NCBI RefSeq assembly: GCF_014635045.1
Contig: NZ_BMCF01000008.1
Location: 80,766-144,765, forward strand
DNA length: 64,000 bases
Direction: 5' to 3'
From: Staphylococcus nepalensis
GTDB taxonomy: Bacteria > Bacillota > Bacilli > Staphylococcales > Staphylococcaceae
Below the pieces are notes generated by a model. The model was not told the DNA's origin. It did no database searches and worked only from the letters and a program-made list of their open reading frames with translations. Every line of letters starts with the position of its first letter. The first letter of the stretch is position 1. Shown here piece by piece: positions 48,804 through 56,423 of the stretch. Both the position numbers and the translations under genes were made by a program.

Positions 48804-49394
48804 TCAGTCATATAATTCAAGATAACCATCCGTAAATTCTTCTGATGAAATTTCTCCATTGTCTCTTTGTTGTTGCAATTCTGCTGCTTTATTCTGAATT
48901 TCGTCGTACTCTTCACGAGAATATCCTTGATTTTCCATCTCTTCATAGTTCGCTTCTTCTTGGTCTTTTTGTTGTTCAGGTGTTAAACAACCACCAACTG
49001 TACAATAAGTACCATCATCTTTATATTCACCAAACATAGCGTCACCAGCAGGTACATTTGATTGCTCGTTATTACCCCCTTGTAAGTTTTGTTGTTCTTC
49101 AGATTGTGCTTTCTCTTGCGACTTAATAGGTTGTTGTGCCGTCTGTTGTTCTTGTGTATTCACTTGTTCTTGCGATTGAAAAGGTTGTTCATTACTTTCA
49201 TCTTGTGATGCTACTTCTTCATTAGAGTTATCATCTGATTTGTCTTTTCTATCCTCGGATTTTTTATCATCTTTCTTTTTGGCAGCCTTTTCAGATGACT
49301 TTGTTTCTTTCTTATCTTCCGACTTGCTTTCTTCTTGACCACATGCAGTTAACACTAAGAAACTTGCTAATAATAAAAATAATATCTTTTTCAT
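48804..49394 (-). CDS. Low-complexity lipoprotein
   Basis: A 196-residue exported lipoprotein: signal peptide MKKILFLLLASFLVLTAC with lipobox LTAC (Cys at residue 18), processed by Lgt. Residues 20-110 are a disordered Lys/Glu/Ser then Gln-rich spacer; a C-terminal folded part contains FGEYKDDGTYCTVGGCLTPEQQKDQ with two Cys, and an acidic end. Probably an extracellular, membrane-anchored protein. AGGGGTG lies 5 bases before the ATG. It is island cargo on the opposite strand to fosB; role unknown. Confidence 0.85.
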   Translation of the reverse strand: MKKILFLLLASFLVLTACGQEESKSEDKKETKSSEKAAKKKDDKKSEDRKDKSDDNSNEEVASQDESNEQPFQSQEQVNTQEQQTAQQPIKSQEKAQSEEQQNLQGGNNEQSNVPAGDAMFGEYKDDGTYCTVGGCLTPEQQKDQEEANYEEMENQGYSREEYDEIQNKAAELQQQRDNGEISSEEFTDGYLELYD

Positions 49395-49629
49395 TTACAC
49401 ACCCCTAAAAAATAAATTGTTAACTTAATTGTACTATACATAAAAATTTATGGTGATAACAAAAAGTTATGATTAAAAATAGTATTTATGAATATACTTA
49501 TATTACATTTTGATAAAAAATTATGTAGCACTATCAGTTAAAAACGTTGCAATAATTTTAAATAGTGGGTCTTTTTACATGGATTTATGTTAGAATATTC
49601 TGTAAATTAATCTATTTAGGAGCGTATAT

Positions 49630-50049
49630 ATGATTCAATCTATAAATCACGTTACTTTTTCAGTATCAGATATTAGTAAGTCGATTAATTTTTATAAAGA
49701 CATTTTAAAGGCAAAAATTTTAGTGGAAAGTGACAAAACAGCGTATTTCATATTAGGGGGCCTGTGGCTAGCGCTTAACGAAGAAAAAGATATACCTAGA
49801 AATGAAATTCAATACTCATATACGCATATGGCTTTTACAATAGAGGAAAGTGAATTTGAAGAATGGTATCAGTGGTTAAATGATAACAATGTGAATATAT
49901 TAGAAGGACGTACTAGAGACGTAAGAGATAAAAAATCAATATACTTCACTGATCCAGATGGCCATAAGTTTGAGCTACATACAGGTACATTACAAGATAG
50001 GTTAGACTATTATAAAAAAGAAAAGCCACATATGAAATTTTATATATAA
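49630..50049 (+). CDS. fosB: Fosfomycin resistance thiol transferase FosB
   Basis: Metal-dependent bacillithiol transferase that inactivates fosfomycin by opening its epoxide. The 139-residue VOC-fold protein has the metal ligands H7 (INHVTF), H66 (YSYTHMAFT) and E115 (GHKFELHTGT), and FosB-typical segments LWLALNEEKDIPRNEI, NVNILEGRTRDVRDKKSIYFTDPDGHK and a C-terminal KPHMKFYI. The length is exactly that of FosB. AGGAGCG precedes the ATG. A GNAT gene follows after 12 bases. It is carried on the island, so it can move with helper phage. Confidence 0.95.
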   Translation: MIQSINHVTFSVSDISKSINFYKDILKAKILVESDKTAYFILGGLWLALNEEKDIPRNEIQYSYTHMAFTIEESEFEEWYQWLNDNNVNILEGRTRDVRDKKSIYFTDPDGHKFELHTGTLQDRLDYYKKEKPHMKFYI

Positions 50050-50061
50050 GTAGGTTATATT

Positions 50062-50508
50062 ATGACAATAGAAGCAAGATTATTTGAAGAACACGATTTA
50101 AACAAAATTAAAGAATTGCTAATTTTATATGAAGATTTAGGTTACCCAACAATAACAAAGAATTTAGTTAATCGTTTGAAAAAGATATACAGTCATGAAG
50201 ATTATTATTTGTTACTTTTAATAAAAGATGATGTGATAATCGGTCTGAGTGGTATGTGCAAAATGATGTTTTATGAAAAGAATGGTGAGTATATGCGTTT
50301 ACTAACATTTGTTATTAATTCTAATTATAGAGAAAAAGGCTATGGAACACTTTTATTAAAAGAGTCACAAATTTTAGCAACTCAATTAGGATGTAAAGCA
50401 ATCACTTTAAATAGTGGTAATAGAGAAGAAAGAGATAACGCTCATAGTTTTTATAAAAATAATGGTTTTGAAAATAAGTCATCTGGATTCTCTAAAAGCT
50501 TAGAATAA
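50062..50508 (+). CDS. GNAT N-acetyltransferase
   Basis: A 148-residue GNAT protein with the acetyl-CoA site NYREKGYGTLLLKESQILA (about 94-112) and C-terminal HSFYKNNGFENKSSGFSKSL. The acceptor is unknown; small-molecule or aminoglycoside-like targets are possible. It probably shares the fosB transcript; its own ribosome site (TAGGTT) is weak. The pair forms a small cassette in the island. Confidence 0.85.
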   Translation: MTIEARLFEEHDLNKIKELLILYEDLGYPTITKNLVNRLKKIYSHEDYYLLLLIKDDVIIGLSGMCKMMFYEKNGEYMRLLTFVINSNYREKGYGTLLLKESQILATQLGCKAITLNSGNREERDNAHSFYKNNGFENKSSGFSKSLE

Positions 50509-50659
50509 GATGATATGCATGGATAGATATTGAATGCCAAACGAACAACTATACGTTAATTCATTTCTCGATGCAGCACAGAACGAATGTCAGAACTATA
50601 TATTAAGTTATTTAATGAAACAAAAGCTATTACTCAAAAATAATTATATAGTTTGGTCG

Positions 50660-50840
50660 GACAAAAATGTCTAACCAATATATAAAAGTATAAACTAAAA
50701 ATGAGTACTTGGTTTGGTTTCTGAAAAAAGAGTAACCAATGTACACGGTCAAAAATGACCACTTACTGTTATCCAAAAAAGACTAATAGGTACTGTTTAA
50801 AATTGGACGATAGCAAACTGACAAAAAAGTCTAATTGTAC
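50660..50840. repeat. Five short dyad repeats upstream of the zinc-motif gene
   Basis: GACAAAAATGTC (50660-50671), CTGAAAAAAGAG (50721-50732), GGTCAAAAATGACC (50747-50760), TCCAAAAAAGAC (50772-50783) and GACAAAAAAGTC (50820 region), mostly followed by TAACCAAT- or TAATWGTAC-like sequence. The shared form is GWC-A5-6-GWC. They fill the gap before the next gene and look like repeated binding sites. Confidence 0.6.
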
Positions 50841-50941
50841 ATAAATGAAAATTATCCAGTGGTATTAATTTTAAATTCATCTTGTTTAAGATTATTATTT
50901 AGAAGAAAATTATCAAAACAATAATAAAGAGGAGGTTACTT

Positions 50942-51700
50942 ATGGCAACTACTGCGCAAGTTATTAAAGGTAAAGATACAAAGAATGAGATTATCTATGA
51001 AGAAGTGAATGCTTATGATTTGAATGACAATCATAGAAACAAAACGTATTATTGTATAGGATGTGGTATAAAGTTAACTTTAGTAATTTCTAGTAAAGGT
51101 AGAGAATACAATACATTTAGTGCTAGATTTAAAGATAATCAACATAAAGATGGATGCGAATATGATAAAAGCGGTGGCTATAATGATAAAGATAGAGAAA
51201 ATTTTAATTTTGATTCTTTCATTGAAAATATACTAAAAATTAATAATCCAATTAAACGTAATATTAGTAATAGTACAAATAATGATGATTATGATAGAAC
51301 TAATAAAATTACTAACTTACGATCATTTACTGAAATTTGTAGACAATATTCACCGAACAGTTGTTTAGATGATATGCTAATTAGAGATTGTTTTCTTGAT
51401 GGTAGAGTTTTCAATGATTATTTAGACGGTTTTCAGGGTCAAAAAGTGGTTTTACCTTTTTTTAATGGCTATTCCTCAAGAGAAAAATTAATGTTTTTTA
51501 AATATGGCGATAGGGAATTAAAAGTATATTTCAAGGATAAAGATTATTTCTTTAAGATGAAAAGTGAAATATTTGAAATAGGAAAAAACAAAGCTAAAAT
51601 TGTTATTGCTGGTGAATGGAAAGATAAAGATGGTTTTATTGAAACTACAGTAAATAAAAGAAGACAAATAGCTAATGTGACTTCAATAATAAATGCATAG
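50942..51700 (+). CDS. Zinc-motif protein of unknown function, 252 aa
   Basis: Not recognised as a named family. Near the N-terminus CIGC (C38, C41) and HKDGC (H68, C72) could bind zinc, a layout recalling the N-terminal zinc ribbon of CoiA-like proteins. A disordered Asn/Asp-rich section follows (about 78-118), then a mixed C-terminal domain ending in TTVNKRRQIANVTSIINA. GAGGAGGT lies 5 bases before the ATG. It is the last gene before the attachment site, a usual place for accessory or phage-defence genes; that role is inference. Confidence 0.75.
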   Translation: MATTAQVIKGKDTKNEIIYEEVNAYDLNDNHRNKTYYCIGCGIKLTLVISSKGREYNTFSARFKDNQHKDGCEYDKSGGYNDKDRENFNFDSFIENILKINNPIKRNISNSTNNDDYDRTNKITNLRSFTEICRQYSPNSCLDDMLIRDCFLDGRVFNDYLDGFQGQKVVLPFFNGYSSREKLMFFKYGDRELKVYFKDKDYFFKMKSEIFEIGKNKAKIVIAGEWKDKDGFIETTVNKRRQIANVTSIINA

Positions 51701-51737
51701 TTATTATAATTGAGAGATATTGGACTTAAAATAAAAA

Positions 51738-51755
51738 TGGGGACTAAATGGGGAC
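51738..51755. promoter_or_regulatory. Right integrase arm-type site (putative)
   Basis: TGGGGACTAAATGGGGAC, matching the left-end TGGGGGCTATTTGGGGAC in sequence, spacing and orientation. Confidence 0.6.
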
Positions 51756-51796
51756 GCGAAATTCAAAACGTATCAAAACGAATGACACTATAAAAT

Positions 51797-51846
51797 ATAA
51801 AAAATACCGACACCACAAGTGTTTTGACAACTAGTGATATCGGGTA
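51797..51846 (-). terminator. Island-borne terminator for tRNA-Arg
   Basis: Minus-strand ACCCGATATCAC pairs with GTGGTGTCGGT; its two non-Watson-Crick pairs are G-U only in the minus-strand RNA. ATTTTTTATATTTT follows. It lies just downstream of the tRNA and resembles the native hairpin at 34954-35003. Confidence 0.8.
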
Positions 51847-51869
51847 AAAATGAGAAAATAACTTATTAA

Positions 51870-51941
51870 TCCCCTCGAAGGGAATCGAACCCCTATCCTA
51901 AGAACCGGAATCTTATGTGTTATCCATTACACTACGAGGGG
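51870..51941 (-). tRNA. tRNA-Arg (anticodon CCG)
   Basis: A 72-base cloverleaf on the minus strand: acceptor CCCCTCG/CGAGGGG, D-arm GTGT..ACAC, anticodon stem TAAGA/TCTTA with loop TTCCGGT (anticodon CCG), T-loop TTCGATT, discriminator A; CCA is not encoded. Its 3' 13 bases are the island attachment site, and integration restores the tRNA sequence. Confidence 0.95.
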
Positions 51942-51959
51942 ATAAATAACAATAATATT

Positions 51960-51988
51960 AGTGTACAAATCAAATGAGGAATGGTCAA
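51960..51988 (-). promoter_or_regulatory. tRNA-Arg promoter
   Basis: Minus-strand TTGACC, 17-base spacer, TACACT (plus 51983-51988 and 51960-51965), 19 bases before the tRNA 5' end. Confidence 0.65.
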
Positions 51989-52028
51989 CAATAATATTTT
52001 AGGTTTGTTGAAAATCCAAGCGTTATTT

Positions 52029-52045
52029 TTTGACCATATTTGACT
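52029..52045. promoter_or_regulatory. CtsR operator of clpP
   Basis: TTTGACC-ATA-TTTGACT is the reverse complement of the tandem CtsR heptad (A/G)GTCAAA-N3-(A/G)GTCAAA. It overlaps the clpP -35 (TTGACC 52030-52035, 17-base spacer, TAAAAT 52053-52058), fitting repression by CtsR. Confidence 0.92.
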
Positions 52046-52092
52046 TTTAGGTTAAAATAAATTTATCAGTTAGAAATAAGGAGGCAATATTA

Positions 52093-52677
52093 ATGAATTT
52101 AATACCTACAGTAATTGAAACTACAAACCGTGGGGAACGTGCTTATGACATTTACTCACGTTTATTAAAAGACCGTATTATTATGTTAGGTTCACAAATC
52201 GACGATAATGTAGCTAACTCTATCGTATCACAATTATTATTCTTACAAGCGCAAGATGCTGAAAAAGATATTTATCTTTATATCAATTCTCCAGGTGGTA
52301 GTGTAACTGCCGGATTTGCGATTTATGATACAATCCAACACATTAAACCAGATGTACAAACGATTTGTATTGGTATGGCAGCGTCAATGGGTTCATTCTT
52401 ACTTTCCGCAGGCGCGAAAGGTAAACGTTTCGCGTTACCGAATGCTGAAGTAATGATTCACCAACCACTAGGCGGTGCCCAAGGTCAAGCAACTGAAATT
52501 GAAATTGCCGCTAACCATATTTTAAAAACACGTGCTAAATTAAATAAAATTTTAGCTGAACGTACTGGTCAATCAATTGAACAAATTGAAAAAGATACTG
52601 ACCGTGATAATTTCTTATCAGCTGAAGAAGCTAAAGAATATGGCTTAATTGATCAAGTAATGATACCAGAATCATAA
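52093..52677 (+). CDS. clpP: ATP-dependent Clp protease proteolytic subunit
   Basis: Serine peptidase of the ClpXP and ClpCP complexes. The 194-residue protein has catalytic S98 (GMAASMGSF), H123 (MIHQPLGG) and D172 ([14 protein letters not shown]), all at family positions. AAGGAGGC precedes the ATG. Heat and stress control through the CtsR box. Divergent from the tRNA-Arg that hosts the island. Confidence 0.98.
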   Translation: MNLIPTVIETTNRGERAYDIYSRLLKDRIIMLGSQIDDNVANSIVSQLLFLQAQDAEKDIYLYINSPGGSVTAGFAIYDTIQHIKPDVQTICIGMAASMGSFLLSAGAKGKRFALPNAEVMIHQPLGGAQGQATEIEIAANHILKTRAKLNKILAERTGQSIEQIEKDTDRDNFLSAEEAKEYGLIDQVMIPES

Positions 52678-52703
52678 TAATTTATTTTATAAATAAATGA
52701 GTG

Positions 52704-52793
52704 AAAAAGACGAGTCACATTGTTGCGCTAATCCTTCCCTATGTATGTTTAACAATAGTAGTGGATTAGCCATACGTGACTCGTCTTTTTTAA
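52704..52793 (+). terminator. clpP terminator
   Basis: AAAAAGACGAGTCAC (52704-52718) pairs with GTGACTCGTCTTTTT (52776-52790), with a GCTAATCC/GGATTAGC inner stem, then T-rich sequence. Confidence 0.9.
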
Positions 52794-52922
52794 AACATAA
52801 TCAATTTTGGAAGAGATTGGGCATGAACAATATCTCGGCTTTGAATATTATTTAGACAGTAACAGTATAGAATCAAAAGCATTTCAATTTTTTATGTTTT
52901 TTACTTAATCTTCTTAACCAAG

Positions 52923-52976
52923 GAGGAAGTGACAAAAGTTATTTCCGACACGTGTTCTTTCTATCCCACTTCCTAA
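52923..52976. other. Hairpin after the 65-aa membrane protein gene
   Basis: AGGAAGTG and CACTTCCT are perfectly complementary across a long loop, overlapping the 3' end of the leftward gene. No clear T-run, so terminator function is uncertain. Confidence 0.35.
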
Positions 52977-53170
52977 CATTGTTTCGGGTGACACAGTTTG
53001 TTTTTACAAAATAATATTAAAGCAATAACCAGTGTTAACAAACCTAAAATGAACAAAGTAATTGAAATTATAATTATTATTAATGATTGTTCCAATGCAA
53101 AGACACTATTTAATATGAGTAATAGACCTGCAATAAATAATAAAATTTGCGAAAAACGATCATGTTTCAT
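52973..53170 (-). CDS. Small two-span membrane protein, 65 aa
   Basis: Two hydrophobic helices (about 8-27 and 30-54) and a Cys-containing basic tail CKNKLCHPKQC. It begins 17 bases after the epimerase stop with AGGAAGG rather far (about 13 bases) ahead of the ATG. Probably second gene of that leftward operon; function unknown. Confidence 0.6.
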   Translation of the reverse strand: MKHDRFSQILLFIAGLLLILNSVFALEQSLIIIIISITLFILGLLTLVIALILFCKNKLCHPKQC

Positions 53171-53187
53171 AGTTACTTTTTACCTTC

Positions 53188-54084
53188 CTACTGGACTAAG
53201 TTTTCAAGTGCAAGTTTTAGGTTTGGATATTTAAATTTAAAGTCTATCGCTTGTAATTTATTAGGTAGTACTTTTTGAGTATCGAGAATAACCGTAGACA
53301 TTTCTCCTAAGACTAATCTAAGAGCTAACGACGGCACCCAAGTATAATGTGGTCGATGTACTTCTCTTGCTAACGTGTAACCGAACATGTTCTGATGCTC
53401 TGCCATAGGTGATGTAAAATTATATACACCAGACGCTTTATCGTTGTTTATCGTATATAATATACCTCTTGTTAAATCTTCTATGTGAATCCAAGAATAC
53501 CATTGTCTGCCTGTCCCAATTTTTCCACCTACATTTAAGTCATAGGGTAACTTCATTAGTGGCAAAGCACCCCCTTCACTTGATAGAACCATACCAAATC
53601 TGCCAATAATCACGCGTGTACCTAATGTTTCGAATTGACATGCAAGTCGTTCCCATTGATAAACGACTTCTGATAAGAAATCAAATGGGAGTGTTTGATA
53701 TAATTCAGTGTAAGTACGTGTTAAGTCAGGTCTATAATAACCAACCGCACTCGCGTTAAAGAATATAGATGGTTTTTGTTGTCTGTTTTTAAAGAGGTCG
53801 AACAATGCTTGAGTAGCTTGTAAGCGGCTTAACATAATGTTTTGTTTGTGCGAAGCAGTCCATCGTTTATTTAAACTCGCACCAGCTAAATTGATTACAA
53901 TATCAATATCTGGAATTTTATCTTCCCAATTCGGTTCCGACCAATTTACATATGTGATTTTAGGATGTGATGTTGAAAGTGATTGTCTTGTTAAAATGGT
54001 TATATGTGAGTCGCTTTGTTTAATAGCGTTAACGAGTTGAGTGCCTACTAGACCTGTACCGCCTGTTATTAGATAGTGTTTCAT
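53188..54084 (-). CDS. TIGR01777-family NAD-dependent epimerase/dehydratase
   Basis: A 298-residue extended short-chain dehydrogenase of the TIGR01777/SDR39U1 group. N-terminal Rossmann motif [13 protein letters not shown] (about 6-18), [13 protein letters not shown], the catalytic region [28 protein letters not shown], and the C-terminal DUF1731 part. Substrate unknown. It lies beside clpP as in S. aureus. AGGTGATAAA precedes the ATG. Confidence 0.9.
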   Translation of the reverse strand: MKHYLITGGTGLVGTQLVNAIKQSDSHITILTRQSLSTSHPKITYVNWSEPNWEDKIPDIDIVINLAGASLNKRWTASHKQNIMLSRLQATQALFDLFKNRQQKPSIFFNASAVGYYRPDLTRTYTELYQTLPFDFLSEVVYQWERLACQFETLGTRVIIGRFGMVLSSEGGALPLMKLPYDLNVGGKIGTGRQWYSWIHIEDLTRGILYTINNDKASGVYNFTSPMAEHQNMFGYTLAREVHRPHYTWVPSLALRLVLGEMSTVILDTQKVLPNKLQAIDFKFKYPNLKLALENLVQ

Positions 54085-54337
54085 TTTATCACCTCATAGA
54101 ATTGTAATGTTAAGCATTGCTAACATTAAAAGTAGATCAATCTTTTAGATTTGAAAGACAAAATTTATTTGAATTTTGTTCAAGAATATGTCATTTACTT
54201 CCTGATAGATGTATTTAAAATCAAATGATATGTCGTTATAATAAAGGTACCTTCGATATTAATTAATCATCTCTTAATTATTTCGAGTATACCCCATAAT
54301 ATACTAGCGAAGGTAAAATTTTGACTCCCTTTAGTAG

Positions 54338-54366
54338 AGGCCTATGCGCGTAGCGTGTAGGCCTAT
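54338..54366. terminator. AGGCCTA hairpin
   Basis: AGGCCTA and TAGGCCT with an inner GCG/CGC form a compact stem; TTTAATTT follows on the plus strand. The 370-base gap after the epimerase has no gene; this is its only clear feature. Confidence 0.5.
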
Positions 54367-54452
54367 TTAATTTATACTTGTAAAATTAAATAATCAGATG
54401 GATAATGAATCATCTTATTGGAAGTATTCACATACAAGTGAATCACTTCATA

Positions 54453-54644
54453 TTATAAAATAAATAGTTTAATAATGCCAAAAGCAATAAAAAGTAAGAA
54501 AACAGTTAATATGAAAAATTTGTAACGTGCCCTTATTTGCAATTTAGAATCGTCATAATCATTTTCGGTCATCATATGACGTAAGCCTTTGGGTTTCGAC
54601 TGGTGGTCTTGGTTAATATTATTAAATAAGTCTTGTTTATTCAT
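54453..54644 (-). CDS. Small C-terminally anchored membrane protein, 63 aa
   Basis: A polar N-terminal half (NNINQDHQSKPKGLRHMMTENDYDD) and one C-terminal hydrophobic helix (YKFFILTVFLLFIAFGIIKLFIL). AGGATGTGA lies about 9 bases ahead of the ATG. Monocistronic, function unknown. Confidence 0.6.
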   Translation of the reverse strand: MNKQDLFNNINQDHQSKPKGLRHMMTENDYDDSKLQIRARYKFFILTVFLLFIAFGIIKLFIL

Positions 54645-54735
54645 AATCTAGTCACATCCTGTTATGATTAGGGTATAGTAAAATAATTTAATAAAAGTGT
54701 TGAACCACCAGTTCAAATTAGATTACTATTAAATT

Positions 54736-54777
54736 AAAGCACATAATATAAAGCACATAATATAAAGCACATTATAT
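54736..54777. repeat. 14-bp tandem repeat, three copies
   Basis: AAAGCACATAATAT at 54736, 54750 and 54764 (the third has one change). It lies between two divergent small membrane protein genes. Confidence 0.7.
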
Positions 54778-54934
54778 ATAGTTTACTATAGTTATGCCGA
54801 CAAAGTAACAACCGTATTAAAATGAAGTTAATATGGTTGTTTAATAAAAGAAATGGTGTAAAATATAGTTCTGATATAAAATTAAAAGCCATTATAAAAT
54901 AATGAGTTGATATAAGCTGAAGTGAGGGGAGCAT

Positions 54935-55657
54935 ATGCCTAAACATAATCAAAATAATGATTTTGATGAAAAAGACAAGAAAAAAATGAGTGGTCTTGCA
55001 AAAATTATAAGCGGCGTCATTGTCCTATTACTCATAGGCGGTTTGATTTTCGCAATTTTTGCCTTTGTAGACCATTCGAATAAAGCCAATGAACGTTTAG
55101 CAGATCAAAAGCAAGAAGAAAAAGACAAGAAAAAAGAGAAAACGAAAGAACAAAAGGATAAGCAAACAGAAGAATCAACTGAAGAAACACAACAGACACA
55201 GCAATCCCAACAAACACAACAAACACAACAAACACAGCAAGTTCCTCAAACCCAACAGACGCAACAATCCCAAACACAAGAAAGAAGAACGACTGAAGAG
55301 GACAACTCACCTGAAAAAACAAAAGAACCAAGTACGACGGAAGAACAATCTACTGAAGAAAAAACAACAGAAGAACGATCAACAGAAGAGAAAACAAATG
55401 AACCGTCAACAGAAGAGAAAACAAATGAACCGTCAACAGAAGAGAAAACAAATGAACCGTCAACAGAAGAGAAAACAACAGAAGAACGAACATCTGAGCC
55501 ATCAACAGAGGAACAAACCTCTCAACCGTCAACAGAAGAAAAAACAAGCGAACCTTCTACACAACAACGAAGTGCTCAAGAAAATACAGAACAACGCTCT
55601 ACCCAAAATAATAATTCAAATTCAGAAGATAGTTCACAATCATCAGAGGATGATTAA
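54935..55657 (+). CDS. Membrane-anchored low-complexity Glu/Thr/Ser/Gln-rich protein
   Basis: A 240-residue protein: basic N-terminus, one membrane helix (IISGVIVLLLIGGLIFAIFAFV, about 25-46), then a disordered tail of about 190 residues, first Lys/Glu-rich, then TQQ repeats, then NEPSTEEKT-type nonapeptides. No folded domain is seen; the tail would lie on one face of the membrane, probably outside. GAGGGGAG precedes the ATG. It ends in its own terminator. The 27-bp repeats predict length variation between strains. Confidence 0.8.
   Translation: MPKHNQNNDFDEKDKKKMSGLAKIISGVIVLLLIGGLIFAIFAFVDHSNKANERLADQKQEEKDKKKEKTKEQKDKQTEESTEETQQTQQSQQTQQTQQTQQVPQTQQTQQSQTQERRTTEEDNSPEKTKEPSTTEEQSTEEKTTEERSTEEKTNEPSTEEKTNEPSTEEKTNEPSTEEKTTEERTSEPSTEEQTSQPSTEEKTSEPSTQQRSAQENTEQRSTQNNNSNSEDSSQSSEDD
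55394..55474 (+). repeat. 27-bp coding tandem repeat, three perfect copies
   Basis: Three identical 27-bp units at 55394, 55421 and 55448 encode TNEPSTEEK each time; degenerate copies flank them. A candidate variable-number locus. Confidence 0.85.
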
Positions 55658-55730
55658 AATTGAAGCATGTTACTTTGAAAGAAGTGCTTTATATTTTTAT
55701 TCCAGTCCACTACTGTTAATACAATATTCA

Positions 55731-55766
55731 AGGCTGAAACATAATGATGTTTCAGCCTTTTTTATG
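55731..55766 (+). terminator. Terminator of the low-complexity gene
   Basis: AGGCTGAAACAT (55731-55742) pairs with ATGTTTCAGCCT (55747-55758), then TTTTTTAT. Confidence 0.92.
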
Positions 55767-55811
55767 GGACTTGGGTAATAAATGCAAAGCACCAACACCT
55801 CTCAAATGATT

Positions 55812-55831
55812 GAGTTAGCAGTATTTATGCA
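55812..55831. repeat. Dispersed intergenic repeat copy
   Basis: GAGTTAGCAGTATTTATGCA, related to 33311-33330 and 63832-63851; preceded by CTCAAATGATT as at 63816. Confidence 0.5.
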
Positions 55832-55905
55832 CGCAGTTGGTTGATGTAATCAGTTCATATTTTAGAAATGAAAACGTATTGAATTTATATGTACAACTTC
55901 ATGTT

Positions 55906-56133
55906 TTAGAATAATAAACTAACTAAATATGAAATTAATGAAAATAAAAGTATGAGTGAAACACAACCCCCAAGGCAACCAAATGGTCCTAGGTGACAGC
56001 CTACTTGTCTATTATAGTTAAATGATTGATAACGATTTTTATGGGATGGGTTTTTGTTTTGTTTAAAATAGTCGTCATCTTTATAGCGCTTATCGTCTGG
56101 ATCTATCACTTCCGGATGTTTATCATTAGCCAC
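55906..56133 (-). CDS. Small membrane protein with Gly-Cys motif, 75 aa
   Basis: A soluble acidic/basic N-terminal part (VANDKHPEVIDPDDKRYKDDD), then VGCHLGPFGCLGGC and a C-terminal hydrophobic helix (VSLILLFSLISYLVSLLF). The GTG at 56133 is preferred because GGAGGG is 6 bases ahead of it; the ATG two codons earlier touches the site. Function unknown; three closely spaced Cys next to the membrane are unusual. Confidence 0.65.
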   Translation of the reverse strand: MANDKHPEVIDPDDKRYKDDDYFKQNKNPSHKNRYQSFNYNRQVGCHLGPFGCLGGCVSLILLFSLISYLVSLLF

Positions 56134-56367
56134 GTGCATCCCTCCCTTCTAAAATATGAACTATTTTTATATTTATTTTAATCGTATTAAGGGACTGATT
56201 CAATGAAACCCACATCGTAAATGAAATTACTTAATCTGATAGCTTTTATATTATATTTAAAATAATAATGAGAAAATGATTAATGAAAACCTTAAAGGGT
56301 AATTTATAGTATATAAAGAGAAATAAGACAACTTAGATTAGCTTCTATTAATGGATAAGTATTTCTC

Positions 56368-56396
56368 TTGCTTTTTTAAATATATAGTAGTATTAT
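56368..56396 (+). promoter_or_regulatory. cggR-gapA operon promoter
   Basis: TTGCTT (56368-56373), 17-base spacer, TATTAT (56391-56396), about 100 bases before cggR. Confidence 0.65.
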
Positions 56397-56423
56397 TGCA
56401 AATATAAGAGGTTATATTTTTTT

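Larger units (their letters stand above)
35022..51882. mobile_element. SaPI-like phage-inducible chromosomal island in tRNA-Arg(CCG)
   Basis: About 16.9 kb flanked by a 13-bp direct repeat, TCCCCTCGAAGGG, at 35022-35034 and 51870-51882; the right copy is the 3' end of tRNA-Arg. Contents follow the PICI plan: leftward integrase and repressor, rightward early genes, primase-helicase, iteron origin, small terminase without a large one, no capsid or tail genes, and cargo including fosB. I found no capsid-size (cpm) or ppi interference genes; a non-coding stretch lies where such an operon would be. Mobilisation would need a helper phage. Confidence 0.9.

Noticed and set aside
55868..55882. Possible CcpA cre site upstream of the glycolysis operon
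   Set aside because: ATGAAAACGTATTGA misses the conserved C near the end, and it lies over 600 bases from cggR behind another gene.
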